Source of the DNA: Cryptomeria japonica
Taxonomy: Eukaryota > Streptophyta > Pinopsida > Cupressales > Cupressaceae
Direction: 5' to 3'
Length of the DNA: 64,000 bases
Assembly: GCF_030272615.1 (NCBI RefSeq)
Contig: NC_081406.1
Location: 111,877,783 to 111,941,782, forward strand
The notes below the pieces were generated by a model that was not told where the DNA came from, searched no databases, and saw only the letters and a program-made list of their open reading frames with translations. Positions 1 to 11,300 of the stretch are shown in pieces. Each line of letters starts with the position of its first letter. Positions within the stretch are counted from its first letter, which is position 1. A program made the translations under genes and the position numbers.

Positions 1-905
1 GATTAGAGAGAAAAACTGTGGTGGGGATGGCACCCACAACTTCACTACTGCAATAATAAAGAATGCTCGGTTAGAGCTACATTTAGCTATTTCTGATAGC
101 TTACCCTGTTAGGAGTATCAAGATCAGTTAGATCTACCTTACTAAAGGAATTTACAACACTATATAAATGTTGCACCTAGTTAAAGGATTTACAATTTAT
201 AGACTTGGTTAGAGTCTTTTACCCTGTTAAAGGTTTCTCTTACAACTTCAAAATATTACAATAGAATCATTACAAATATCTGCATCTTTACATCTGAAAT
301 GTTATAGCAGATTCTATGTGCTCAGAATAAGATTACCTAGCTTGTAGCATACCTCGGTAACCCATACTGTAACTCGGTAAACCCTTCTGTTTACTCTGTT
401 CTTCGATTGTTCACTGATAACCTTCTCGGTGACCTCACTATGTCTCTGTAACAGTCTTCTTTCATGCATATACACACATATGTCACATCTCTTGTATATC
501 TCTATTTTTTCTAACCCTAAAATCATGTTGTATAAATAGATCTCTTACAGCGGTGATCTGATTCATTGCTTCGATCTTACAAAAAGATTCCTCGAATGAA
601 TAACTAAACAAAATATTTCATTGGTTAGATTGACCTTGTAATCATACACAATCTTCTAGTGCAATTTCCAATGCAAAAATGGTTAGATGTGCCTCGATCT
701 TGTAACACGTTTTCATGTGCATGTCTAGGTTCAATGTATCTGGTAAAATGTTTCACTCGATGAATATCAACTCAGTGAGTTAACTTTACCACTCGGTAGC
801 CATGAAACATTACTCGATAAACAACTCGGTGAATACTGCGTTCTATGACTGCTTTCTTCTGTAACCGACTAGACTATTCATACTGACTTCTCTCTGTGTA
901 CTGAC
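1..905 (-). mobile_element. Copia-type LTR fragment cut by the window edge
   Basis: This A+T-rich stretch has no coding capacity. Near position 20 it carries the words GTGGTGGGGATGGCACCCAC, which parallel the GGTGGGGATGAATACCCACA words in the LTRs of Copia-1 (about 5420) and Copia-2 (about 20875), in the same orientation. It also shares the recurring 'cggttagag / ccctgttaaagg' phrases of those LTRs. It is too different to be the matching 3' LTR of Copia-1, so I read it as the LTR of a further minus-strand Copia element abutting the RNase H end of Copia-1. The right boundary (about 900-920) and the left end are unresolved. Confidence 0.45.
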
Positions 906-922
906 TGCATGATTCGGTAATA

Positions 923-1691
923 CTAACCAACTAGAATATATAGTATGACTTTGGATGTGAAACTAATGGCAATTTGATAAGTAGTAACAACATGTTCCAG
1001 TACAAACTCTTTGTTCTGAACCTTCACCCTCAAGAAATGATACTTGAGCTTGAAGTGCTTGGTTCTAGCATGTGAAACTGGATTCTTGGAGATGTTAATT
1101 GCACTGGTGTTGTCACAAAATATACTTATTGGTTTAGATACAGGAACTTTGAAGCCATTTAATACATGCTTCATCCAAATTGTCTGGGTGTAGTTCATAA
1201 ATGCTGCAACCTACTCCGCTTCTGATGTAGACTGAGAGATACAACTCTGCTTCTTATTCATCCATGAGACTAGTCTACCACCAAGAAATAATGCACCACC
1301 GGTCATCCACATTACCAGCCTAGCCAGCATCTGTAAACACTTTAAGGTTGAAATCATTACTGTATGGATACCATAATCCATAGTCAATAGTTCCCTTCAA
1401 ATATCTAAGAATCTGCTTGACTGCTACCATGTGGGATTCTCTTAGGCTTTTCTGGAACCGTGCAATAATGCCCATTGCATGTGCAATGTCCGGTCTGCTA
1501 TGTACTACATAGTGTAATTTACCAATCATTGATCGGTATTCTTTCTCATTTACCAACATTGAGTCATCCTCTTTTGATAATTTACAACCGGTTGCCATTA
1601 GTGTACCAACCGGTTTACTATCTTCCATGCCAAAGGTCTTCAACACCCCTTTGACATACTTGGACTGAGTGATAAAGATTCCATCTTTCAT
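923..1691 (-). pseudogene. Copia-1 RT C-terminal part and RNase H, decayed
   Basis: This is the 3' end of the Copia-1 polyprotein. 1691-1320 encodes the end of the reverse transcriptase, with the plant Copia phrases KYVKGVLKTFGM, MIGKLHYV and SRPDIAHAMG. The frame then continues through stops into RNase H, with LGGRLVSWMNKKQ, SEAE, CDNTSAINISKNP and HARTKHFKLKYHFLR. These are the usual Copia RNase H motifs, including the acidic D in CDN. The last residues no longer match the family end (ADIFTKPL type), so the coding end is degraded. No polypurine tract or matching 3' LTR follows. The role would have been removal of template RNA during cDNA synthesis. Confidence 0.8.
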
Positions 1692-2420
1692 TTATTGAAT
1701 CTGTAGTCCAATGAATAACTTAATCTCCCCTATAAGTGACATCTCAAATTCCTTTTTCATCTCATCTGCAAAATCATGACTCATCTTGTCATCTCCTCCA
1801 AAAATTATGTCATCAACAAATACCTCATAGATTAGAATCTAATCTCGTTCTAACTTCAGATAGATATTGCTATCTTCATTTGTTCTATCAAATCCAATCT
1901 TCACAAGATGGGAGTGCAAGCATTCATACCATGCTCTAGGTGCCTGCTTTAGTCCGTACAAGGCTTTATGTAGCCTACACACCATGTCACTATCTTCTGA
2001 TAGGGCAAACCCATCTGGTTGCTCTATATACACCTCCTCTTCTAGTATTCCATTCAGGAATACAGATTTTACATCCATTTGATATACTTTGAATCCCTTG
2101 AAGGCTGCATATGCAAGAAGCATACGAACTCTTTCCAATCTAGCTACTGGAGAAAAGGTTTCTCCATAGTCTTCTCCTTCTTCTTGAGCATATCCTTTGC
2201 ACACCAGTCTGGCTTTATTTCTTACCACTGTGCCATCTTCATTCAGCTTATTTTTGAAAACCCATTTGGTGCCTATGACATTTTTATGCTCAGGTCTGGG
2301 TACCAAAGACCATGTACCATTCTTTTCTATCTAGTCAAGTTCCTCTTCCATTGACTTGATCCAGTCCTAATCTTTATGTGCCTCTTTGAATGTTTTAGGC
2401 TCAAATTCAGAGATCATGCA
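1692..2420 (-). pseudogene. Copia-1 reverse transcriptase, decayed
   Basis: This is the Copia reverse transcriptase, reading from about 2306 down to 1800. It shows [35 protein letters not shown], the [11 protein letters not shown] box (family: DVKSAFLNG) and [13 protein letters not shown]. Beyond a stop, the catalytic FVDDIIF box (family YVDDIIF) lies near 1820. Stops occur near 1838 and 1692. This domain order, after integrase and before RNase H, is the Ty1/Copia order and separates the element from the Gypsy elements nearby. It cannot make an intact enzyme. Confidence 0.85.
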
Positions 2421-3560
2421 AGATTTTTCTCTGACCTTTCTTCGTGTAAGAATTCATGCATCCTTGTCTCCTATGATCTACTTTGGATCATGATTCAGTT
2501 TTACATACCTAGGAATGATCTTAGTTGTTTCCTCTCACTTTTCTTCTTCATCCTCATCTTCATCAGCATCAGCATCTACCGATGTAGGAGCACTACTAAT
2601 GGTGCTAGGCTATTTTGCAACCAGTTCCCAGAAGGTTACTACCAGTTCATCTTCTACTTGCTCACTGTCAGTTTCCTTAGGTTTCTCATAGGTTTCATCA
2701 ACTCTAACATTGATGCTTTCAACAATTCTCTGAGTCCTATTGTTGAAACATTTGAGAGCTTTACTCTTTGTGGAATACCCTAGGAATATTCCCTCATCAA
2801 ATTTTGCATCAAACTTGCTCTAATGTTCACTCCTCTTGATATAACATTTGCTACCAAACACTCTAAAGTAGCTTGCCACTGGTGTCTTACCAATCTAATA
2901 CTCATAAGGAGTTGTATCCTTACCTTTCTTGATGAGTACCCAGTTCATAGTGTAGACTGCAGTGCTCACCGCTTCTCTCCAAAAAGTGTGAGAAACTTTT
3001 CCCTGGATCAGCATAGTTCTGGCTACTTCAACTACAGTCTAGTTGTTTCTCTCTACTAGGCCATTCTGCTATGGATTCTGAGGGTCAGACAGTTGCCTCT
3101 TGATTTCATTCTCTTCACAGTACTTGTTGAATTCACTGGAAGTGAATTCTCCTCCTTGATCAGTTCTTAGGCACTTAATCCTCTTATCACTTTCTTTTTC
3201 AACCAGTGCTCTAAAGGCTTTGAACATTCCAAAGGCTTCAGACTTGTCCTTCAAGAATGTGACCCACATCATTCTTGAGCAATCATCAGTAAGAATCATA
3301 AAATACCTATCTCCCTACACACTCCTACTTTTCATAGGACCACACAAATCAGTATGCACAAGATCAAGTAAATTGTCTGCAGTGAAAGATTTACCTTTGA
3401 AGGTTGAGGAAGACATTTTCCCCAGTTGACACTCTCTACACAAAGGATTCTCTTGTTTGCTCAGCATAGGCAATCCTCTAACTGCCTTGAGCTTACTGGC
3501 CTTCACAATATTATCTAAGTTTACATCGCAGAGTCTCCTTTGCCATATCTAGCTATCATC
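2421..3560 (-). pseudogene. Copia-1 integrase, decayed
   Basis: This region holds the GAG-pre-integrase zinc part (CRECQLGKMS, about 3430) followed by the integrase core. The core includes LVHTDLCGPM (first catalytic D), ILTDDCSRMMWV and CLRTDQGGEF (second catalytic D), then a broken QNGLVERNN (catalytic E). The reading is interrupted by several stops, for example near 3315, 3069 and just downstream. The order gag, protease, integrase, RT, RNase H is that of Ty1/Copia. Confidence 0.8.
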
Positions 3561-4957
3561 AAACTTAGCCATTACACATGTACTAATATTTGCATTTAGC
3601 TAAAATAGGTTACCTTTGGTCTACATACCGGTGGTCGTCAGCTCACCACTCTTACCTTTTATTTTACACACTCCATCTCTGAATTCCAGAGTGAGTCCAT
3701 TATCATTCAGTTGGGCAACACTCAAAAGGTTGTGTCTGAGACCTTCTACCCAGTACACATTGTCAGCACTGCTTTTTCCATTCAGAGAGGTGGACCCTCT
3801 ACCTTTTACCATACATGGTGCATCATTACCAAAATGAACCACACCACCATCATACTCTTCCAGAGATAGAAAATTACTCCGATCACCAATCATATGGTAA
3901 GAACAGCCATTGTCAATGATCCACTCATTGGAATTATCAAAGCGGGAGACAAGAGCCTTCTTATCTGACGCATCTTCCTTAACTGCTACAAACACAATGG
4001 CTTCACTTTCTTCATCTTCTGATTCCTCATCAGTGACACCTTCATCAACTGCTACAAAACAATTTCTTATGTTTCCTCCTTTGAACTTCTTGAACTTCTC
4101 TGGTTTGTCCTTGTTATCACCATTAGGATAGTTTACAGCAATTTGTCCTATCCTATTGCAAGAAAAGCATTTCAAAGGGAGCTTACCTCTGTATTTACCA
4201 GTTCCCTTAGGAAGTCTCTTGGAAAGAAGAGCTTCAAATTCCATCAGGATCTCCTCATCATCCATTTCTTTGCTTTGTCTTGGTTCACCACTAGTACTAT
4301 CTTCTTTGCCCTTTTTAGATGGTGTAGCAGATGCTCTAAAGGCTGATTCAGTCTTTTGAATACTACCATCATAATTATTTAGCTCATAAGTTTTCAACTT
4401 AGCAATGGTGGAGTCTAGGGATAGTTTTGTCTTGTCTATAGACCTCAACTCCTGAATAGTAGCAACCCTTATTGCATAAACCGGTAATAAGGATCTCAAG
4501 ACTTTGCTAACAATAGTGGAATCATCTATTATACCACCTGCACTCTTGATGTCTCCAACAATAGTTTTGATTCTTATTCCATATTGTTGAATGGTCTCTC
4601 CTTAACCATCTACATGTCTTCAAACTTTCCCCTAAGGCTCTCTTCCTTAGCTTGTTTCACATGCTCATCACTGCCATAGATATTCTCAAGAGCATCTCAT
4701 AGTTCTTTGGGATTATCTTTATCCTAAACATCAATAAACTCAATGTCAGATAGACTATTGATTAGGGCTTCCATGACTTTCCCATTCTCCTGAATCTCAC
4801 TCTTTTGATCATCGGTGAGAGTACCAGTAGGGATAACATAAGCATTCTCAACATAGCTCCAGTGTTGAGTACCCATGCTTTTGATGTATATCTTCATTCA
4901 ATCCTTCCATATTTTAAAGTTGTCTTTGTTGAACTTTGGACCTTCCCTCTTCATCAT
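3561..4957 (-). pseudogene. Copia-1 gag and protease, decayed
   Basis: The gag start is placed at the paired ATGs at 4957-4952, by homology with the Copia-2 gag. The N-terminal half (4957-4500) is broken by stops. 4499-3621 is open for 292 residues. It contains a zinc knuckle whose ligands have decayed (CFSCNRIGQIAVNYP, where the family has CX2CX4HX4C, so His and the last Cys are lost). It then has the aspartic protease site IIDNGCSYHMIGD (family IDSGCSHHMTGD; Ser replaced by Asn) and YWVEGLRHNLLSVAQL. Gag would form the particle and the protease would process it; neither looks functional here. Confidence 0.8.
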
Positions 4958-5014
4958 TAGAGTAGGATCTTTTCCTCAAGCGGTTAAGCTTACAACACAG
5001 AGGACCTGGAAGAT

Positions 5015-5026
5015 GCTCTGATACCA
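5015..5026 (-). other. Copia-1 primer-binding site (initiator Met tRNA)
   Basis: The minus strand reads TGGTATCAGAGC, complementary to the 3' end of plant initiator methionyl-tRNA. It sits two bases inside the LTR edge at 5029. This fixes the orientation of Copia-1 and the inner edge of its 5' LTR. Confidence 0.9.
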
Positions 5027-5028
5027 AT

Positions 5029-5686
5029 TGATGAATAAATGATAAACAATTAGTACCAAACTAGTACTAAGAGGGGGGGTGAATCTGTACAGGCAAAAAC
5101 ACGTTTCCTAAACCAGTTTGACTGCAAACACTACACTTTGACTGGCAAGCACTAACACCGGTCTAAACCAGATTACTACTGATAAAACATAGTGAGAATG
5201 TGAAAGACATAAACCGGTAAACCTTAGCTTTCCATACAATCTAATACCTCATTTCCACTTCACCCTTATGCATAAATAGGTAATCTATCATCAAAATATA
5301 ATGACTACTAGTTCAACATATTTTACCAATTTGACATTAAACACTAAACCATCACAGGAAAGGCATCACACATGACACACTGATTTTTCACGTGGAAACC
5401 CAACTAGGAAAAAACACGGTGGGGATGAATACCCACAAGCTATTCTTGAACTCTTTTGAAGTCCGCTCTGTTAGGAGCCTAGTCCGGTTAGAGACTTTTA
5501 CAATAGGTTCTACTAGGAACCGACCCTGCTAGGGATCACTTGGTTAAGGGATGGCTAAATACCCGGTTAAAGGTTAGAACCATGTTAAAGGCTACCTCAC
5601 AAGAGGATTTGAAAAACACATTGAATTGAGTCACCCTGTTAAAGGATTTACACAAAAGCATGTTAAAGCTACCCGGTTAAGGGATT
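5029..5686 (-). mobile_element. Copia-1 5' LTR, inner part
   Basis: The LTR inner end is TGATGAATAA on the plus strand, next to the primer-binding site. It contains the 'agagggggggtgaatc' and 'tttttcacgtggaaaccca' words shared with the Copia-2 LTR. It is cut at 5686 by Tat-1 and resumes at 18533. The two parts sum to about 1506 bp, close to the 1426-bp Copia-2 LTR. Confidence 0.85.
5682..5686. repeat. Tat-1 target-site duplication, left copy (GGATT)
   Basis: The five bases GGATT directly precede the Tat-1 LTR start TGTAGCGTCG and recur at 18528-18532 directly after its end. Confidence 0.95.
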
Positions 5687-6693
5687 TGTAGCGTCGTAAA
5701 TTGTACGCACTCGCTAGGGTGGTACAATTTCACACCTAGTTTAGCACCCACCTTAGTGCATTTTACATTTTGCTTTGCATTTCTCCTTTAGCACTTAATT
5801 AATCAAATTAATTAGGTCTAAGGTCCTATTTCATCGTCCTTTACATCATAAGGTTGGGCCCTTTCATTAAAGTGTGCCCTTTTCATTTTATTCCTCCAAT
5901 ACATCACTCAATCAAAAACCCTAATTAAGTCCTATTTCAAACTTGGGGGCGGTTTCGGGGGTCAAAACATCTTGAAATCACCTGTAACTTCAGGATTCTC
6001 TCTAAAATCATCATATCCAACGGCCCTGAAAATTTGGTGAAAAGTTGTCGGGACCGTGGCGCTCAGAGTGCACATGGTCCCGGACATTTTTTCTGAAATT
6101 TTAGGAGCACAATCCAATCATAAAATAAAGCTTAACCCCAAGAAATTGGTGGGATATTCAATCTCTAGATCAGCCAAAAGACGAAATTACGACCTAGGGT
6201 TTCCTACATAAGAGCTCTCTTTCTTCATTTGAAGGGATCCAATTTTTGTTTTCAGGAACCTCATATGCAGCGAAAGAGCAGATCTTTGAAGACTTCAACA
6301 ACACTCAACATCCTTCTATCAAGCATTTATCAATTTCATTCATCCATTTAGGGCTTGGAAGACATTGAAGAACAATAGGAGATTACCGACTGAAGATTGG
6401 CTTGTACTCTTCCCTTGAGGGTTGGGTATGATTTCATGTTGTTTTCATGTCTTTGCATAAGCTTCAATATATCCTTTATTCATGCTTTAGATCACTTTGC
6501 ATCTTGATTTAGAGCATTTACATTATCATTTACAAGCAATTAGGGTTTACTTTCTAGGTTGCTCTAGTTTGCTTTCTTGCATTTTAGGACCTTGCACACA
6601 CACTAGGTCTGCACACACAATACATTTTACAAAACAACTTGGCTATTCGTGGAGGTGGAAATCACCGAAGTAGGGGTTTGACTAAGGCAAAAC

Positions 6694-6703
6694 CCTATAT
6701 AGC
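6694..6703 (+). promoter_or_regulatory. Candidate TATA box in the Tat-1 5' LTR
   Basis: The word CTATATAGCC follows the AAACC stretch in the middle of the LTR and is conserved in the 3' LTR at about 17868. CTACATAAGAG at about 6208 is an alternative. No transcript start is known. Confidence 0.4.
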
Positions 6704-6826
6704 CGCCCATACCATTTTCAGATATAAGTGCAGGTTTCGGGACTCGGACGACGTCGCAAGTGACAGATCCGGGAAGAGCAGGTCGAGACAGCACTCCGCA
6801 TCAAATTGCAGAGCAAAAGACTGGGA

Positions 6827-6913
6827 TAGGGGTGCTGGGTGCCCTGGTCCTGCCAGGACAGGGGCGCTGGGTGCCCTGGTCCCTGGGACAGAGGCGTTGG
6901 GCGCCCTGGTCCT
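6827..6913 (+). repeat. Three 30-bp G+C-rich repeats in the Tat-1 LTR
   Basis: Three adjacent units of about 30 bp each contain a GGGYGCCCTGGTCC core and end in GGACA. The 3' LTR has the same array at about 18001-18087. The core resembles, in pol sense, the 20-bp array of the antisense gene (15912-16110), which reads GGGCGCCATGGTCC on the minus strand. Confidence 0.8.
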
Positions 6914-7356
6914 CCGGACAGATAGCATTTCTGACAGTTTCCGACAATATTCCAGAGTGCAAAGCAGTAGTTTTCGGTGTAGTTTTTGGGACAGAATCAG
7001 GACAGTGGCGCCCGCGCCCCCATCCCGAACATTTTCAGTCCGATTTTGACTCCGGGTACACATCTGCATTCTTATTTCATCCTTTTATTTACAGTTGTTC
7101 ATTGTTTAATCTCGATTCTGCAATCTTGTTATTGGTTCATACTTGCATTTTGAGATTAGGGTTTGAACTTGCGTCATTTGATCTTCCAATTTCAACAAGG
7201 GAATAGAAATCCTAATAGATATCCCGTGGCTCTCTCTTTCACAAAAAGAAGTAGCCAATTGTGTGATATCTCTAGGCTCTTTCGTATTCCGTAATGTGTG
7301 TCAAAAGGTAGGATTAGGGCATGTTAACCTAGTCTCGCTTTTTCCCCTACACATTT

Positions 7357-7374
7357 TGGTGAACCCGACGTGAA
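7357..7374 (+). other. Tat-1 primer-binding site
   Basis: TGGTGAACCCGACGTGAA begins three bases after the LTR end. The TGG start fits complementarity to a tRNA CCA end. The same word, with one change, follows the Tat-3 LTR at 37349. I could not assign the tRNA. Confidence 0.75.
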
Positions 7375-7519
7375 ACTATCATTGCTTCTTCTTGCATTGC
7401 ATTTGTTAGATCTAGATCTAGATTTAGTTTGTTTTCATTTCATTTTCATTAAAAAGAAAAAAAAAAAGGAAGTGTATTTCTTTGCATCGTGTGTTTAAAT
7501 TTTATGCAATCTTTTCAAA

Positions 7520-8548
7520 ATGTCAGATTTTTATTTGCAAAATGTTCATGCTTTTGATGATTATTATGAGTATAGCCAAGACGAATTAGATGAAGCTTTA
7601 GATGAGTTTTTAAACCCTAAAGATGCCAAACCTTCATTTTACCAAAAACTCATAAACCTTGTTACTATGCCATTTAGGTGTGATGAGAAAGATAAGTCGA
7701 ATGATTCCTCTCAAGGATACATTCCTATCAACTCTTCCCCTGAATCTAGTAACATGATTGTTTTCAATAATCCCCTCTATGAGGAGATGTCTCCTTTTGA
7801 ATCAAAAGATAAACCTTTTAATTGATATGATCATGCTTTGTTGGATGATGCTCTGGATGACTTTGTGGCTTTATCGACATCTTTAAACAAGAACAAGACT
7901 TCTAAATTGGTTAACATGATAAACTTGAATGAACATAACGAGCCTCTTTTTGAAGTCCAGGGTGTTTATCCTTCTCCTACCTTTCAAGTTCCTAAATCAC
8001 CTCTCCTTACTGTCCAAGGAGGGTATGATCATGATTCCTTTCGTACCCCGAATAAACCAATTATCACCGTGCAAGGAAGAAAACCTATAAGTCCTTATAG
8101 TTATGCCAAGCAAATAACTAGAGAGAGTTATCATGCGGTTGCCCATACTTATCACACCAGAAATAATAGGCAACCTAATCCTCCGCCTGTTATTCCAGTT
8201 TCTCTTCCTAATCCTCAACCAATTCTTCCACAAGCTCCCCGTATTTCACAAGTTATGGGTAAGGAATATGATCTCATAGAACAACTTAAAGCTACCCCTG
8301 CTAAGATATCCCTTTGGGATTTGATTCAAACTTCTTCTGCTCATCATGGAATGTTACAAGATGCCTTGAAAGATTTGAATGTTCCTCCACCGAATACATC
8401 TAGTAATATAGCATCTTTAGTTAACTCTGTGATGAATCCTAAAGCTCAAATTGTGTTTACCCAAGATGAGTCGCCAACTAGTGAAATTCAACAACAATAT
8501 GATCCCTTGATGATTGTGGTTATCATGAAAGACACTGCTATAAGATGA
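7520..8548 (+). pseudogene. Tat-1 polyprotein N-terminus without recognisable Gag capsid
   Basis: The frame opens at the ATG at 7520 and continues in one phase, broken by TGA at 7823 and TGA at 8546. The first about 100 residues are acidic (DELDEALDEF), then Pro/Gln-rich. About 230 residues later comes YDLIEQLKATPAKISLWDLI, the segment that precedes protease in Tat-2 and Tat-3 (for example ISILELLK). What is missing is the Gag capsid block of those elements (DHxR..F, DTYLMRLF, TKQK, FLQRW) and the C-EYH-GH-C zinc knuckle. So Tat-1 seems to have lost Gag, or to have a very different N-terminal protein. The function of the N-terminus is unknown. Confidence 0.7.
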
Positions 8549-10000
8549 ACACTAGTAGATAATGGCTCTGGCCTTAATGTGTGTAGCATTAATCTATTGC
8601 ATAAGATGAATATGGATACGTCTCTTATTGAGCCTGACTCTCGTCCCATTCGTGGCTTTGACAATGTGGCTAAGACTTCATTAGGTATCATCACCTTACC
8701 CCTCACAGTAGGACCTGTTACTTTGCCTACTCCTATCCATGTTATGTCGGGAAATTTAACATATAACTTGTTATTAGGGAGGCCTTGGATTCACAGCATG
8801 CAAGTTGTCCCCTCTACATTGCATAGAAAAGTTAAATTCATCTATAACAATAAGACATATACTTTGACAGGTGATACTAATTTTCAAGCTTGTCTACAAA
8901 CATCTACTTCCAAAGGGGGTTCTTCTAAGCCATCCTCGTCTAGTGATGACTCTTTAAACAAGAAACCTATCGATGAATCCTCACTCTCCGATGATCAAAA
9001 TTCTTTGGATGAGTTTGGAACTCCCGAAGAAGATTCCTCTCGACTTGAAACTACACATAAGAAGGATTTTGATCCTGAGAAGATCCTCGAAGAAGACGAT
9101 TGGGGATCTCTTGATTTTAATCCCACTTTTGTAGGTGAGTATAAGGTTCCTTCTAGAGAGCTTAAAGTTGAAAAGAAGGAAGAAGCTAAAAATCAATCAA
9201 TCTTACCTGAACCTATGAGTAATAATTTTGTGGCCACTTCTCAAACTTCTTCTCCTCACACCTCTAATTATGAAGAGTTTGATTCTTTGTCTTATGAAAA
9301 ACCACCTTCTCTTCCTGAAATGGCTGATCGTTATGGTCGTGGTTTTCGCATTTTTGCTAAGCATGGGTATCATGGAAATGGTTGTGGTGCTCATGAACAA
9401 GGGATAAAAGTTCCTCTAGAGACTAATTTTCACAATTATGCCTTTGGACTTGGCCATAATCCCTGCAAACATACTAAAGCTTCTAAAAGACCATGCATTA
9501 GTGTTAATACTATTTCTACATCTCTACCAATGCAACACCCTGAGTATGTTGATGGGGATCCTTCGGGTGACTGTGCTTTGGATGTCTTCCCTACCGACGA
9601 TGCTTTAGCTGAGTTCTTGGGAGCCTATGACACTCTTCCTCGTTATCATCACAATAGGGGACTCCCTTATTGTTTGAACACTGAAGCCTATTTTGGAAAA
9701 GAGATTGATAATGATGAGATTGTGAAAGAATTCTCTCAATTAAAGGATACTCCTCAACAAAGTAATCTTCTCATAAGTGACACCACTGATGTTAATATGG
9801 ACCCTTGCAATAAAGAGAAAGTTATTAAAATTGGAAAATGTTTGGATGAAGAGGAGCAGAAACAATATGAAGATTTATTGCATGAATTCCCTGAGATCTT
9901 TGCTTGGACATACTCTGACATGCCTGGTATAGATCCTAAGATTGTCACTCATAATATTGTCTTAGTTCCCGATGCTAATCCCATGAAACAAAAGATTTGA
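8549..10000 (+). pseudogene. Tat-1 aspartic protease and G-patch-like linker
   Basis: This is the same frame as the N-terminus. The protease has LVDNGSGLNVC as active-site motif (D[ST]G-like, with Asn) and YNLLLGRPWIHSM as the conserved C-terminal box. A Ser/Asp/Glu-rich linker follows. At about 9320-9425 lies a Gly-rich segment, RGFRIFAKHGYHGNGCG then EQGIKVPL, with G-patch spacing (G..hx.K.G[YW].G.G.G....G...P[IL]). Equivalent segments occur in Tat-2 (about 52400) and in element E (about 26710-26790). The segment ends with FAWTYSDMPGIDP, the usual run-up to RT. TGA codons bound the segment (8546, 9998). Confidence 0.8.
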
Positions 10001-11300
10001 AAAATGAATCCTAAGGTGGCTCTGCTTGTTAAGGCTGAGATTGAAAAGTTATTGGAAGCTAGATTTATCCGCCCTATCGACTATTCCCCGTGGATTTCAA
10101 ATATTGTCACTGTGGCTAAACCAGATAATAAGATAAGAATGTGTACTGAATTTCGGGATCTAAATAAGGCTTCCTTGAAAGATGATTTCCCTCTTCCAAA
10201 CATTGACATGATAGTTGATTCCACGGCAGGACATGCCTTGTTATCCTTCATGGATGGTTTTTCAGGATACAATCAAATTTTCATTAACCCTCAAGATCAA
10301 TTCAAAACCACTTTCACCACTCCTTGGGGTACATTTTGTTGGATAATGATGCCTTTTGGACTTAAAAATGCCAGTGAAACTTATCAACGAGTGATGACCC
10401 TTATCTTTCATGATTACATGCATAAGATTTTAGAGGATTATGTTGATGATATTTTAGCCAAATCCTTTCTTCGCATGGATCATATTAAAATCCTTCATCA
10501 AATCTTTGAAAGAATTCATAAATATCACATGCGCTTGAATCCCTGAAAATGTGTTTTTGGTGTGGATAGTGGAAAACTATTAGGATTCATAGTTTCGCAT
10601 CGTGGGATTGAGGTGGACACTAAGAAAATAGATGCTATTGTCAACATGCCACCTCCTAGAAATGTGTCTCAACTTAAAAGCTTACAAGGAAAGATTCAAG
10701 CTATTCGTAGGTTCGTATCTCAACTTGCGGATCATACCTTTCCTTTCACTCAACTTCTTAAAAAGGATATCACTTTTCAATGGAATGAAGATTGTCAGCA
10801 AGCATTTGAAGATTTAAAAGTGTATTTGGCTAGTCCTCCTATTCTTCAACCTACCGAACCTTCTAAACCCTTCCTTCTGTATACAACTGCTTCTTCTCAT
10901 GCTCTCGCAGCGTTGTTGGCACAACATGATAAAGATGGTAAGGAATGTCCGGTTTATTACATAAGTCATACCTTACTCGATTATGAGACCCGATATTCTG
11001 CGATAGAAAGACAATGCTTAGCCTTGGTGTTTGCGACTCAAAAATTGAGACATTATCTTTTAAATTCAGAAGTCCACGTCATGGTAAAGTTTGATCCTTT
11101 GAAGCATCTTTTCTCTAAAACTGATTTATCAGGACGCCTAGCTAAGTGGGTTATGATGTTAACTGAATTTGACCTTAAATTTGTTTCACAAAGAGCAATT
11201 AAAGGACAAGCATTGACCAATCACTTAGTTGAGGCCCCTTCACCTTTCTCCTTCCCTAGCCCTAAGTCTTTTCCCAATGACTTCATTCTTTCTGTAGAGA
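10001..11300 (+). pseudogene. Tat-1 reverse transcriptase and first RNase H
   Basis: The RT reads from MNPKVALLVKAEIEKLL. It has FIRPIDYSPWISNIV, RMCTEFRDLNKA, DDFPLPNIDMIVD, FMDGFSGYNQI, MPFGLKNASETYQR and the catalytic LEDYVDDILAKS. One TGA at 10544 interrupts LNP/KCVFGV. RNase H follows (about 10850-11060), with LLYTTASSHALAALLAQ, CPVYYISHTL and YSAIERQCLALVFA. In Tat elements this first RNase H is usually partly degenerate; here the first catalytic Asp position reads TTAS rather than DAS. Apart from the TGAs the frame is continuous from 7520 to 13066. Confidence 0.9.

Larger units (their letters stand above)
5687..7353 (+). mobile_element. Tat-1 5' LTR
   Basis: The LTR starts TGTAGCGTCG and ends CCCCTACACA. 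It carries the U3, R and U5 regions that drive transcription. TATA-like words are CTACATAAGAG (about 6208) and CTATATAGCC (about 6698). A G+C-rich stretch at 6827-6913 contains three units of about 30 bp around GGGCGCCCTGGTCC; a related word pair (GGGACCGTGGCGC and ATGGTCCCGGAC) lies at 6049-6087. Confidence 0.95.

Noticed and set aside
1-905. This region as the matching 3' LTR of Copia-1.
   Set aside because: It shares only short family phrases with 5029-5686 and 18533-19380; LTRs of one element should align over their full length.
6639-7206. Open frames of 124-148 residues within the Tat-1 LTR, repeated at 17813-18380.
   Set aside because: They fall in U3/R/U5 and owe their length to G+C-rich repeats; reading is possible in three frames and no domain appears.
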